Shown one piece after another: positions 13,221 to 18,847 of a DNA stretch of 21,099 bases (position 1 is the first letter of the stretch; each line of letters opens with the position of its first letter). Origin of the DNA: a virus; IMG/VR virus record IMGVR_UViG_3300017783_000260, positions 1-21,099 of that record; one strand, given 5' to 3'. A program made the position numbers and the translations under genes. The notes below the pieces were generated by a model. It did not search any database, was not told the origin of the DNA, and worked only from the letters and a program-made list of their open reading frames with translations.

Positions 13221-13901
13221 TTAGTGTTCCACTATTGCGATTGATTTTGCTAGGCTCGAGCCCTTGCATAATTTGCAGGCGGTGCATTGAGCGCGGCGCC
13301 CTGCTTCTTTTGATGCAGGGCAAAGGGCCTCGTTCGCCTTGTCTAGGTCGCCAAGATCCGCAATGACTCGGAAGGTCCGGTGTCCTTGTTTCCAATGCGC
13401 GACCGCTTGCGCATGATCATCGGCGGATTGCATCGCGAGGTCGGGACGGAATCCGGATTGGTGGCTATACGCTGTCCAAGTATCCGCTTCACTTAGAAGT
13501 TCGTCCCAAACGTGGGACGGGACCGCCGCGGGATCTCCGTATGTTCCGACGCGAACGAAACGACCGCGGCCCATGACCCGAGCGGGCCCGTCTTTATATA
13601 CGCCGCGCTGGAATGCTTTCCAAACGATCAAGACGCCTTGCCCTAAGTTAACGTAACAGCGGCGCCCCTTTGCTTGCTTGCGTTGCGGGTCCGTTGTTAC
13701 TTCGCCGCGCATTGTGCAATCGCCGCAAATTGAAAAATCTGCGCCGGTCTTTGAAGCTTCAAGCGGGTTCGTGTCGCGGCACAAGATGTAAGTTTGAACG
13801 ACCGTTCCCGTCTTTGTGTTGCGGTTTGAATATGTCGCGATAACAACGATTGGTTGACCATCCAATAGGCTCGGCCCGTTGTAGATGATTGCGCTTTTCA
13901 T
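13221..13901 (-). CDS. Conserved Cys-rich phage protein of unknown function
   Basis: A 226-residue protein from ATG 13901 (MKSAIIYNGPSLLDGQPIVVIATYSNRNTKTG), chosen for AAGGAAA upstream. Its sequence matches a phage family I recall: ICGDCTMRG, KGRRCYVNLGQGVLIVWKAFQRGVY, VRVGTYGDPAAVPSHVWDELL, SHQSGFRPDLAM, and ending LCPASKEAGRRAQCTACKLCKGSS with AIVEH. Two CxxC-type clusters (CGDC and CTACKLC) suggest zinc or Fe-S binding. Function unknown. It is a self-contained leftward cassette with its own promoter candidate, leader and terminator. Confidence 0.75.
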   Translation of the reverse strand: MKSAIIYNGPSLLDGQPIVVIATYSNRNTKTGTVVQTYILCRDTNPLEASKTGADFSICGDCTMRGEVTTDPQRKQAKGRRCYVNLGQGVLIVWKAFQRGVYKDGPARVMGRGRFVRVGTYGDPAAVPSHVWDELLSEADTWTAYSHQSGFRPDLAMQSADDHAQAVAHWKQGHRTFRVIADLGDLDKANEALCPASKEAGRRAQCTACKLCKGSSLAKSIAIVEH

Positions 13902-13933
13902 GGTGTTTGTTTCCTTCTCTGTTGAATGCTTAG

Positions 13934-13961
13934 AGTTTAGCAGATTGCAAGTGGTCCGCAA
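13934..13961 (-). promoter_or_regulatory. Promoter candidate for the Cys-rich gene
   Basis: On the minus strand TTGCGG (13956-13961) is 16 bases from TAAACT (13934-13939), about 33 bases upstream of the ATG. The heptanucleotide cluster B lies immediately upstream. Confidence 0.4.
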
Positions 13962-13972
13962 GTTTTATTTTT

Positions 13973-14025
13973 CCTGCGCCTTGCGTCCTGCGCGTCGATC
14001 CTGCGCCTTGCGCCCTGCGCCTTGT
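13973..14025 (+). repeat. Heptanucleotide repeat cluster B
   Basis: CTGCGCC, TTGCGTC, CTGCGCG, then after TCGATC again CTGCGCC, TTGCGCC, CTGCGCC, TTGTC: seven-base tandem units of [CT]TGCG[CT]C. It lies between the terminator of the 64-residue gene and the promoter of the Cys-rich gene. CGATCCTGCGCCTTG is shared exactly with cluster C. Confidence 0.7.
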
Positions 14026-14065
14026 CTTTTCTGTTTTATGTCGCAGCGCCAAGGCGCGACGCGAA

Positions 14066-14083
14066 AGGGCCCCGAAGGGCCCT
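14066..14083 (-). terminator. Terminator-like hairpin after the 64-residue gene
   Basis: AGGGCCC (14066-14072) and GGGCCCT (14077-14083) form a 7-bp stem; on the minus strand the loop is TTCG closed by C-G, a very stable tetraloop. It lies 4 bases past the stop and is followed by only TT, so efficiency is uncertain. Confidence 0.6.
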
Positions 14084-14087
14084 GGCG

Positions 14088-14282
14088 TTATTCATATCCC
14101 CAGTCTTTAAAGAAGTCTTGCGCCAAGTATGCCTGATAATACTCTTCGCATTGTGCTGCGGTCATCTGCTTCGCCTCGACCCGCTTGCCTTTGTACGTTC
14201 CCTCGGGCCAGTAATGCGGATCAATTGCCCTGCCATAGTAAGCATCGGCGCCGCCTCGATCTGCTGGATCTCCATGTGCCAT
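14088..14282 (-). CDS. Small conserved phage protein
   Basis: A 64-residue protein, MAHGDPADRGGADAYYGRAIDPHYWPEGTYKGKR..., matching small phage proteins I recall with the pattern G-xADxYYGR-x-PHY. Function unknown. Because the conserved block begins at this Met the start is secure, yet there is no ribosome-binding site: the T run of an intrinsic terminator ends one base before the ATG. It may be leaderless or translated from readthrough transcripts. Confidence 0.7.
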   Translation of the reverse strand: MAHGDPADRGGADAYYGRAIDPHYWPEGTYKGKRVEAKQMTAAQCEEYYQAYLAQDFFKDWGYE

Positions 14283-14311
14283 AAAAAATGGGCGGGCTTA
14301 TTGGCCCGCCC
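14283..14311 (-). terminator. Strong intrinsic terminator after the 71-residue gene
   Basis: GGGCGGGC (14290-14297) pairs perfectly with GCCCGCCC (14304-14311) around a 6-base loop. On the minus strand it is followed by A and six T (14288-14283). It ends the gene whose stop is at 14320 and directly abuts the next start codon at 14282. Confidence 0.85.
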
Positions 14312-14319
14312 CTCCCTAA

Positions 14320-14535
14320 TTAAGATTGCTCTAACATCCGCTCAAATCCGCGCCGCGCTTCCTCGGCAGCATCGCGCTTGAGCTTTTGCAATTTACTCAC
14401 CAGTTCTTTGGCGCGCCAGTTTTTACCATCCGCGGTGTCCACATTGCTCAAGCTGCTGATCAGGTTTTCAATTTCGCCCAGATCGATTTCGACTTGAACC
14501 TTCAGGGTGGTTTCTGAAACGTAAGATTTTCTCAT
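14320..14535 (-). CDS. Small coiled-coil hypothetical protein
   Basis: A 71-residue protein (MRKSYVSETTLKVQVEIDLGEIENLISSLSNVDTADGKNWRAKELVSKLQKLKRDAAEEARRGFERMLEQS): an N-terminal beta segment, a helix, and a long charged helix. AAGGAAAG precedes the ATG in the shared leader. It has its own promoter candidate and strong terminator, making a one-gene cassette. No family recognised. Confidence 0.65.
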   Translation of the reverse strand: MRKSYVSETTLKVQVEIDLGEIENLISSLSNVDTADGKNWRAKELVSKLQKLKRDAAEEARRGFERMLEQS

Positions 14536-14577
14536 AACATCTTTCCTTGTTGAGATAGGCCTGATTGCCTATGACTC

Positions 14578-14606
14578 ATGTTCGCATATAGCCACCAAGC
14601 TGTCAA
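14578..14606 (-). promoter_or_regulatory. Promoter candidate for the 71-residue gene
   Basis: Consensus -35 TTGACA (14601-14606) is 17 bases from GAACAT (14578-14583) on the minus strand. Just downstream the dyad ATAGGC/GCCTAT (14555-14572) could be an operator or 5' hairpin. Confidence 0.5.
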
Positions 14607-14646
14607 CAATTTATTTGTCACTTGCCAAAGGTTTCCAAGTGGCAAC

Positions 14647-14707
14647 GATCCTGCGCCTTGACATATTTTTTGCGAGCGGAGCGAGCCTTGCGCCTTGCGC
14701 CCTGCGG
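14647..14707 (+). repeat. Heptanucleotide repeat cluster C
   Basis: CGATCCTGCGCCTTG, a spacer with GCGAGCGGAGCGAGC, then TTGCGCC, TTGCGCC, CTGCGGC. It lies between the terminator of the 101-residue gene and the promoter of the 71-residue gene, the same position relative to a cassette as cluster B. Confidence 0.65.
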
Positions 14708-14720
14708 CCCGAACGCCAAA

Positions 14721-14745
14721 GGCCCAGGCGCTGCGCACCTGGGCC
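14721..14745 (-). terminator. Terminator-like hairpin after the SANT-like gene
   Basis: GGCCCAGG (14721-14728) pairs with CCTGGGCC (14738-14745); the loop contains a GCGC self-complement. On the minus strand TTT follows. It lies about 48 bases past the stop. Confidence 0.5.
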
Positions 14746-14792
14746 CGAAGGAAAGAGGCTCATTGACCCAAGAGCCAGGGGATTCTTCTGTG

Positions 14793-15098
14793 TTATCGAA
14801 GAGCGTTGATACGAGTGCGAACTGATACTGGGGTGCGTCCTAGTGATTGGGCGATACATAGCTCGATGACGTTTTTCTTTCCCCGCCCATCGAACTCGCG
14901 CAGCAGTCGCAGCAGCAAGTTATCTTCTTTTCTTTCCCAGGGTAGGGATACCCTGGGCCAGCCTCGTGTGCCTCGATTGTCATGCCATTGGTTAAGACTC
15001 GCAGCGTTAACCAATCTATCCGCATATGATTGTGCTCGCTGATAGTCTTCGTCATAAACGTAGCGCCATCCGCTTTCGATTGTACTTGTGATTTTCAT
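14793..15098 (-). CDS. SANT/Myb-like DNA-binding small protein
   Basis: A 101-residue protein from ATG 15098, 4 bases after the stop of the membrane peptide gene. The C-terminal 50 residues (WERKEDNLLLRLLREFDGRGKKNVIELCIAQSLGRTPVSVRTRINALR) have the Trp-start, helix, and LGRTxxSVRTR third helix of phage SANT/Myb-like or HTH proteins. The N-terminal half (YVYDEDYQRAQSYADRLVNAASLNQWHDN) looks helical. Probably a small DNA-binding regulator. The ribosome-binding site is weak, so coupling to the upstream gene is likely. Confidence 0.65.
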   Translation of the reverse strand: MKITSTIESGWRYVYDEDYQRAQSYADRLVNAASLNQWHDNRGTRGWPRVSLPWERKEDNLLLRLLREFDGRGKKNVIELCIAQSLGRTPVSVRTRINALR

Positions 15099-15102
15099 GG
15101 CG

Positions 15103-15195
15103 TTATACCCAGCCCATGATGATGGGCCCGAAGAGCACGGTTGCAATGATCAGGCCCATGACAAAGCCCAGCGTGATGTTCCATATAGTTTCCAT
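15103..15195 (-). CDS. 30-residue single-pass membrane peptide
   Basis: ATG 15195 with GGAAGGAAAG in the shared leader; stop TAA 15103-15105. The product METIWNITLGFVMGLIIATV continues LFGPIIMGWV, a single hydrophobic segment of about 24 residues with an acidic N-terminus. It is too short for a usual holin, though a lysis helper or inner-membrane modulator is possible. It is coupled to the SANT-like gene by a 4-base gap. Confidence 0.65.
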   Translation of the reverse strand: METIWNITLGFVMGLIIATVLFGPIIMGWV

Positions 15196-15215
15196 TGTTC
15201 TTTCCTTCCTTATTG

Positions 15216-15261
15216 AAAAGCCCCTGGCGCGTAGACTCCAGATATCGGAGCAGCCAGGGGC
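15216..15261 (-). terminator. Intrinsic terminator after the 75-residue gene
   Basis: GCCCCTGGC (15220-15228) pairs with GCCAGGGGC (15253-15261), with an inner CTCC/GGAG stem around AGATATC. On the minus strand four T follow. It starts 9 bases after the stop at 15271. Confidence 0.75.
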
Positions 15262-15270
15262 GGGGTTTGA

Positions 15271-15498
15271 TTAGAGCATAGCCTTTAACTCAGTCTTGAC
15301 GCGACGGGCGGTATCTCCGCGCCATGTTCCAGCGTTCGCCAGAAAGTAACGCACAACGGATTTGCCGCTATCATAGATGTAGTTGTCTTCTATGCTGTTA
15401 AGGGAGTGCATCGCGTCAAGATAAGGCGCAGCGCCAAAGTAAACTTTTTTCCAGTCTGCGCTAATCTCTTTCGCGATTGTGTTGATTGATCTAGACAT
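15271..15498 (-). CDS. Small conserved phage protein
   Basis: A 75-residue protein (MSRSINTIAKEISADWKKVYFGAAPYLDAMHSLNSIEDNYIYDSGKSVVRYFLANAGTWRGDTARRVKTELKAML). I recall near-identical-looking small proteins in other phages with I-A-KEI-DWK, YL-AM-SLNSIED and FL-NAGTWRG-A-RVK. Function unknown; no catalytic motif. GGAAAGGAAAG leader and its own terminator make it another cassette. Confidence 0.7.
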   Translation of the reverse strand: MSRSINTIAKEISADWKKVYFGAAPYLDAMHSLNSIEDNYIYDSGKSVVRYFLANAGTWRGDTARRVKTELKAML

Positions 15499-15530
15499 GT
15501 TCTTTCCTTTCCTAATTGAACAAGTAGAGT

Positions 15531-15554
15531 GTAGCCCAGTACCATCTGGGCTAC
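15531..15554 (-). terminator. Hairpin after the 48-residue gene
   Basis: A perfect 9-bp stem, GTAGCCCAG (15531-15539) with CTGGGCTAC (15546-15554), around 6 bases, 7 bases past the stop. No T run follows on the minus strand, so it may act as mRNA 3'-end stabiliser rather than terminator. Confidence 0.45.
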
Positions 15555-15561
15555 AAGTCTT

Positions 15562-15708
15562 TTATGCAAGCTTGTCGAACTCTTCGATCAGCTGATCATA
15601 CATCTTCGCAGCTTCGTCGCGTCGATCCGACATGAGCATCATCATCATGAACTCGAGCTTAAACTTTAGTTTGTTTCCTAGTGTTGTTTCTTTTTCTTTA
15701 GTTTCCAT
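15562..15708 (-). CDS. Small Met-rich helical protein
   Basis: A 48-residue frame (METKEKETTLGNKLKFKLEF then MMMMLMSDRRDEAAKMYDQLIEEFDKLA) from ATG 15708, with AAGGAAAG in the shared leader, to TAA 15562. The FMMMMLM run makes a short hydrophobic helix face, too short to span a membrane. The C-terminal helix is amphipathic. No family recognised. Confidence 0.6.
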   Translation of the reverse strand: METKEKETTLGNKLKFKLEFMMMMLMSDRRDEAAKMYDQLIEEFDKLA

Positions 15709-15728
15709 TGTTCTTTCCTTTGTTGAAT
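15709..15728 (-). promoter_or_regulatory. Shared leader (start-associated sequence), type copy
   Basis: ATTCAACAAAGGAAAGAACA immediately before the ATG. Copies with the TTCAAYAAGGAAAGAACA pattern precede minus-strand genes starting at 15986, 15498 and 15195, with weaker forms at 14535, 13901 and 11908. The AAGGAAAG includes the ribosome-binding site, but the conserved TTCAAY upstream is not needed for that. Confidence 0.65.
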
Positions 15729-15730
15729 GT

Positions 15731-15748
15731 GGGGGACCGTGGTCCCCC
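15731..15748 (-). terminator. Terminator-like hairpin after the 76-residue gene
   Basis: GGGGGACC (15731-15738) and GGTCCCCC (15741-15748) form an inverted repeat, realistically a 6-bp G/C stem with loop CCGTGG. There is no T run on the minus strand, so termination is uncertain. Confidence 0.4.
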
Positions 15749-15755
15749 TGTTGAA

Positions 15756-15986
15756 TTATACCAGTGTGAATTTCTTAACTGATGTTTCCTTAGCGTATTT
15801 CTTCCACACTGTTGGGCGGTTCTCTTTCCACCATGCCAGCGATGGTGCGCTCATCCGGACCGTGTATGACCATGTAGCCCAGCCATTGGCTACTGATGCT
15901 ACGCGCAGCTCATCGCGTTCTTTGGTGGCCGTTTTGATTTGAGCTTCGAGCTCCGCGATCCGTCCGAGTGTTTCGATCTTGTCCAT
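15756..15986 (-). CDS. Small hypothetical protein with N-terminal coiled coil
   Basis: A 76-residue protein. MDKIETLGRIAELEAQIKTATKERDELRV forms a coiled coil, followed by ANGWATWSYTVRMSAPSLAWWKENRPTVWKKYAKETSVKKFTLV, Trp-rich with a probable beta strand end. AAGGAAAG leader and a promoter plus 18-bp palindrome lie upstream, so it begins the leftward small-gene series. I recall similar short phage proteins of unknown role. Confidence 0.65.
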   Translation of the reverse strand: MDKIETLGRIAELEAQIKTATKERDELRVASVANGWATWSYTVRMSAPSLAWWKENRPTVWKKYAKETSVKKFTLV

Positions 15987-16019
15987 TGTTTCTTTCCTTT
16001 ATTGACCGTAGCGTCCTTG

Positions 16020-16059
16020 CTACATCTATAGATGTAGAGCATGAATATCAGATAGTCAA
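16020..16059 (-). promoter_or_regulatory. Promoter with 18-bp palindromic operator for the leftward small-gene block
   Basis: On the minus strand TTGACT (16054-16059) is 17 bases from TACATC (16031-16036). The -10 lies inside the perfect palindrome CTACATCTATAGATGTAG (16020-16037), so a dimeric repressor bound there would block RNA polymerase. Confidence 0.65.
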
Positions 16060-16130
16060 CACCTAAAACTCAATTAATTACAAGTTTTATCAATTAATTT
16101 CATCCATCCGGCGCCATCTTTGGGGGTTAC

Positions 16131-16195
16131 TCCGCCCGCCCGCGCCCGCCCGCGTCGCGGGCGCCGACCCCCGCACCCCCCTTTTTGGGGGGTGC
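16131..16195. other. GC-rich block with G-quadruplex motif and 9-bp hairpin
   Basis: The minus strand reads GGGCGGGCGCGGGCGGG at 16135-16151, four G3 runs with 1-3-base loops. It is followed by GCACCCCCC (16173-16181) pairing with GGGGGGTGC (16187-16195) around T5. The block separates the leftward small genes from the rightward late operon. It may be a transcription barrier, packaging or recombination site. Confidence 0.6.
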
Positions 16196-16256
16196 TGCTG
16201 CTATATACGACTTATATACATGGTTTTGTAAAATCATTCGGGGGTAATTTCATTGG

Positions 16257-16277
16257 ACTTGTGTCCAGTGCACAAGT
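16257..16277. promoter_or_regulatory. Inverted repeat upstream of the late operon
   Basis: ACTTGTG (16257-16263) and CACAAGT (16271-16277) are 7-base arms around 7 bases. A TATAAA at 16317-16322 downstream could be a -10 box, but no matching -35 was found. The rest of 16060-16358 shows no gene. Confidence 0.4.
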
Positions 16278-16358
16278 GCCGAGAAAAATCGCCCCTATAT
16301 TTTCATTTGGGTTTGTTATAAACTGCATCCGACAGCCGAGGAGCGAGGGCCGAGTACC

Positions 16359-17339
16359 GTGGACATGGATAGTTTTGAGAGTGATTACCGTGAGGAGCGT
16401 CGGCAGGCGTTGCGTGATCAGTATTTGTCTGGGGATCGTGGTTTTTTGGGAACTCTTGCGCGGCATGGTGCGAATCGTTTAGAGGAGCGGTTTCGTGATT
16501 TATCTTCTGGTATAGGTTCTTTGTTTCGTGATCCTGAGTCTTCTATTCGTTCTGCGGATGCTGGTTTGGAGGATTTATACGGCAGGATTTCTGGCGGGGA
16601 CGGTACTTCTGCGATGATGTTAGCTAGTGGTTTGGCTGGCGGTGGTGCGGGATTTAATTTGTTGCGTGGTGGTGGTTATAGTCCGAATGTTGTGGGTTCT
16701 TCGGGTGGTAATATAGTTCGTGGTTATCATTCTACTCGTGCTGATTTTGACGAGTTTGATCCTGAGAAGGCTCTTCCTTCTGGAAATTTTGGTTTAGCTA
16801 CATATTTCAGTGAGGGTCGGAAGTATCCGGAGGGTTTAAATCCTGGGGCTCGTGTTATTGAGGCGGATTTAGACACGAGTAATTTTTTACGCGGGGATAA
16901 GCGGCTGCCTATTCCGGAGGAGCGTGTGGCTGGTACGTTATCTGTATTGAGTGGTTTAGAGGATGCGTCGGGTCGTGGTGTTAAGGTAGATTTTGACAAG
17001 GACAGTAACACTGCTCAGGTTCAGTATCACAGATATCGGCGTTCTGGAGAGGAAGGTCCTGTGTTAGAGACTAAGACTATAGATTTCAACAATTCTGCTC
17101 AGGTTTTGGATGATTTAAAGTCGTTGACCTGGGGTTTACGATTGGAGTCGATGTCCTCGGATCGGAGGAATTTATCTGATTTGTTGCGTGGTGCGGGATT
17201 TACTGGTGTAAAGGGTGGATCGAAGGATGATTTTCACATTGGGGTTTTAGACACTGGGGTTATTGATCGTAAGGCTTCTGGGGGGTTGGTTTCGATGCCT
17301 AATTTTCAGGGTGTAGGCAGCTTAGGAGGGGAGTTATAA
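16359..17339 (+). CDS. Putative ADP-ribosyltransferase (ART-PolyVal-like) virion protein
   Basis: A 326-residue protein starting at GTG 16359 (AGGG 9 bases upstream) or ATG 16365. After a charged helical N-terminus and a Gly-rich linker comes an ART-like block: RGYHSTRADFDEFDPEKA (121-138), FGLATYFSEG (144-153), VIEADLDTSNFLRGDKRLP (167-184), and DLLRGAGFTGVKGG...DDFHIGVLD (274-298). This follows the order in ART-PolyVal domains of phage polyvalent proteins (YHGT-DF-F, G-G-YF, ADP-FLDWDKPL, LL-AGI-GI, NyVvfD). His124 and Tyr149 would be active-site residues. Such domains are thought to modify host proteins after entry with the DNA. Enzyme activity is inferred; the acidic third residue is not secure. 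It is first in the late operon. Confidence 0.65.
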   Translation: MDMDSFESDYREERRQALRDQYLSGDRGFLGTLARHGANRLEERFRDLSSGIGSLFRDPESSIRSADAGLEDLYGRISGGDGTSAMMLASGLAGGGAGFNLLRGGGYSPNVVGSSGGNIVRGYHSTRADFDEFDPEKALPSGNFGLATYFSEGRKYPEGLNPGARVIEADLDTSNFLRGDKRLPIPEERVAGTLSVLSGLEDASGRGVKVDFDKDSNTAQVQYHRYRRSGEEGPVLETKTIDFNNSAQVLDDLKSLTWGLRLESMSSDRRNLSDLLRGAGFTGVKGGSKDDFHIGVLDTGVIDRKASGGLVSMPNFQGVGSLGGEL

Positions 17340-18829
17340 TGGTGGATCCTTATAAGGGAACTCGGTTCGAAGGGTTTACAGGCTTAGGCAATGATGGCTA
17401 CGGAAGCATGTCGCAAGGTCCGATGGACAACATTCTTGCAGATGGATTTTTTGTTAATGATCCAAGAAGACCGAGGCCCGGAATGCGTGGCAGTTCCGAT
17501 AGCGGCATTCCAGCTATTCCGAACCCGGGGTCGCTTCCTCCCGCAATGGCAGAAGCGGATATTCAACCCGCCTATGAAAGAGCAAGAGCGGCGGCGGCAG
17601 AAGCCCGTGCTAATGGGATGTTAAGTCAGGAACTTTTGCCCGGAGAAATGGGTTTTGAAGAGTTTCGTAGAATAAATCTTATGCCGGGTAGAGGGTTGGG
17701 CGTATCCACCGGCCCGATTAACACGGGTCTTGGCGCATCGGTTGGCAGGATTTTGGCGGACATAAACATGACTCCGGAAGAGAGAGCCCTTAGCCCGATA
17801 GTCGCTCAAAACCCCGGTGGCGGTCCTGACAGGGCTGATTTCAATGCGTTCAAGAGTACTCTTCGAGATCCGGGGGACATGGGTCGTTATATAGCTCCGG
17901 GCGAGGAGATGAGTTATGAGGATTTTGTAAAGTTTGGTCGTCCTGCTAATTTAGTCGCTGCGGAATCTGCGGGGTATGGCGGCGGGGCACTTTTATCGGA
18001 TGCTTTTGGAAATAAAGTTTCTCTCGGCTCTTTAGCGGGCGTTACACCTGAAGAAGCGTTGAAGGGCGGTGGGCTGCTGCCCAATTCTGGCGTTTCTGGA
18101 AACTTAAAAGATGCAACGGGCATGCCTGACACTCGCGGCCCGAACGTCCCCGGCAACAGACCGCCTACCCCGACGGAACCTATTGATCCATATGCTCGCC
18201 CTACTCCCGGGATGTTTGGTCCTACAACAGAGACTAATCCGATTGCTGGAATCAGCAATCAACCGGGCGGTGGTGGGGTGTCGCCTCCTGTTTCGGCTGG
18301 AACCGACATATCGCCACAGCCTGATATGACGCAACGTCCTATGCCGTTTAGCGGATTAGCGAGTTTAACTAAGCTGCCGATGTTTCAGGAGTTTGCAACG
18401 AAGTTGGAATCGGAGCATCCGGAGGCGAGTCAGTTATTCAGTCAGATGTTTATGGGGTCTTCTCAGCGTCCTATGCCGTACCAGAATCCTTTTATGGGAA
18501 TGGGAATGGGCTCGTTCCATCCTATGATGGGAGGTATGGGAATGGGCATGGGCGGTTACAATCCTATGATGGGCATGGGTGGCGGCTTTAATCCTATGAT
18601 GGGCGGCATGGGCATGGGTGGTTACAGTCCGTTTATGGGAATGAATCCTATGATGGGCATGGGCGGTGGTTTTAATCCTATGATGGGCATGGGCGGTGGT
18701 GGACTAGGTTCCTTTTATCCGCAGCCTTCGACATATGGTCCGCCGCAATCGATGCCGTCGATGGGTGGTTATCCGACGCCTCCGCAGAGCAGTCCGTTTG
18801 GTGGTGCGATGCGCGGTTATTATGCTTAG
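17339..18829 (+). CDS. Pro/Gly-rich protein with Met-Gly repeat tail
   Basis: A 496-residue protein whose ATG shares its A with the upstream TAA (TAATG). Residues 1-370 are low-complexity, Pro/Gly/Asn-rich with short motifs such as LLPGEMGFEEFRR and ITPEEALKGG-like TPEEALKGG. The end consists of repeated NPMMGMGGG(F/Y) units before PPQSSPFGGAMRGYYA. There is no recognised enzyme domain. Location before the terminase and composition suggest a virion or head-associated protein. The stop is TAG, again showing TAG is a normal stop here. Confidence 0.65.
   Translation: MVDPYKGTRFEGFTGLGNDGYGSMSQGPMDNILADGFFVNDPRRPRPGMRGSSDSGIPAIPNPGSLPPAMAEADIQPAYERARAAAAEARANGMLSQELLPGEMGFEEFRRINLMPGRGLGVSTGPINTGLGASVGRILADINMTPEERALSPIVAQNPGGGPDRADFNAFKSTLRDPGDMGRYIAPGEEMSYEDFVKFGRPANLVAAESAGYGGGALLSDAFGNKVSLGSLAGVTPEEALKGGGLLPNSGVSGNLKDATGMPDTRGPNVPGNRPPTPTEPIDPYARPTPGMFGPTTETNPIAGISNQPGGGGVSPPVSAGTDISPQPDMTQRPMPFSGLASLTKLPMFQEFATKLESEHPEASQLFSQMFMGSSQRPMPYQNPFMGMGMGSFHPMMGGMGMGMGGYNPMMGMGGGFNPMMGGMGMGGYSPFMGMNPMMGMGGGFNPMMGMGGGGLGSFYPQPSTYGPPQSMPSMGGYPTPPQSSPFGGAMRGYYA
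18481..18708 (+). repeat. In-frame tandem repeats encoding Met/Gly-rich NPMMGMGGG units
   Basis: Repeats of AATCCTATGATGGGCATGGG and variants (TTTATGGGAATGGG, GGCGGTTACAATCC) recur through the 3' third of the gene. They give about seven copies of PMMG or PFMG in the protein. Copy number is likely to vary between isolates and assemblies. Confidence 0.7.
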
Positions 18830-18847
18830 AGTTGAAGGAGAACTCGA

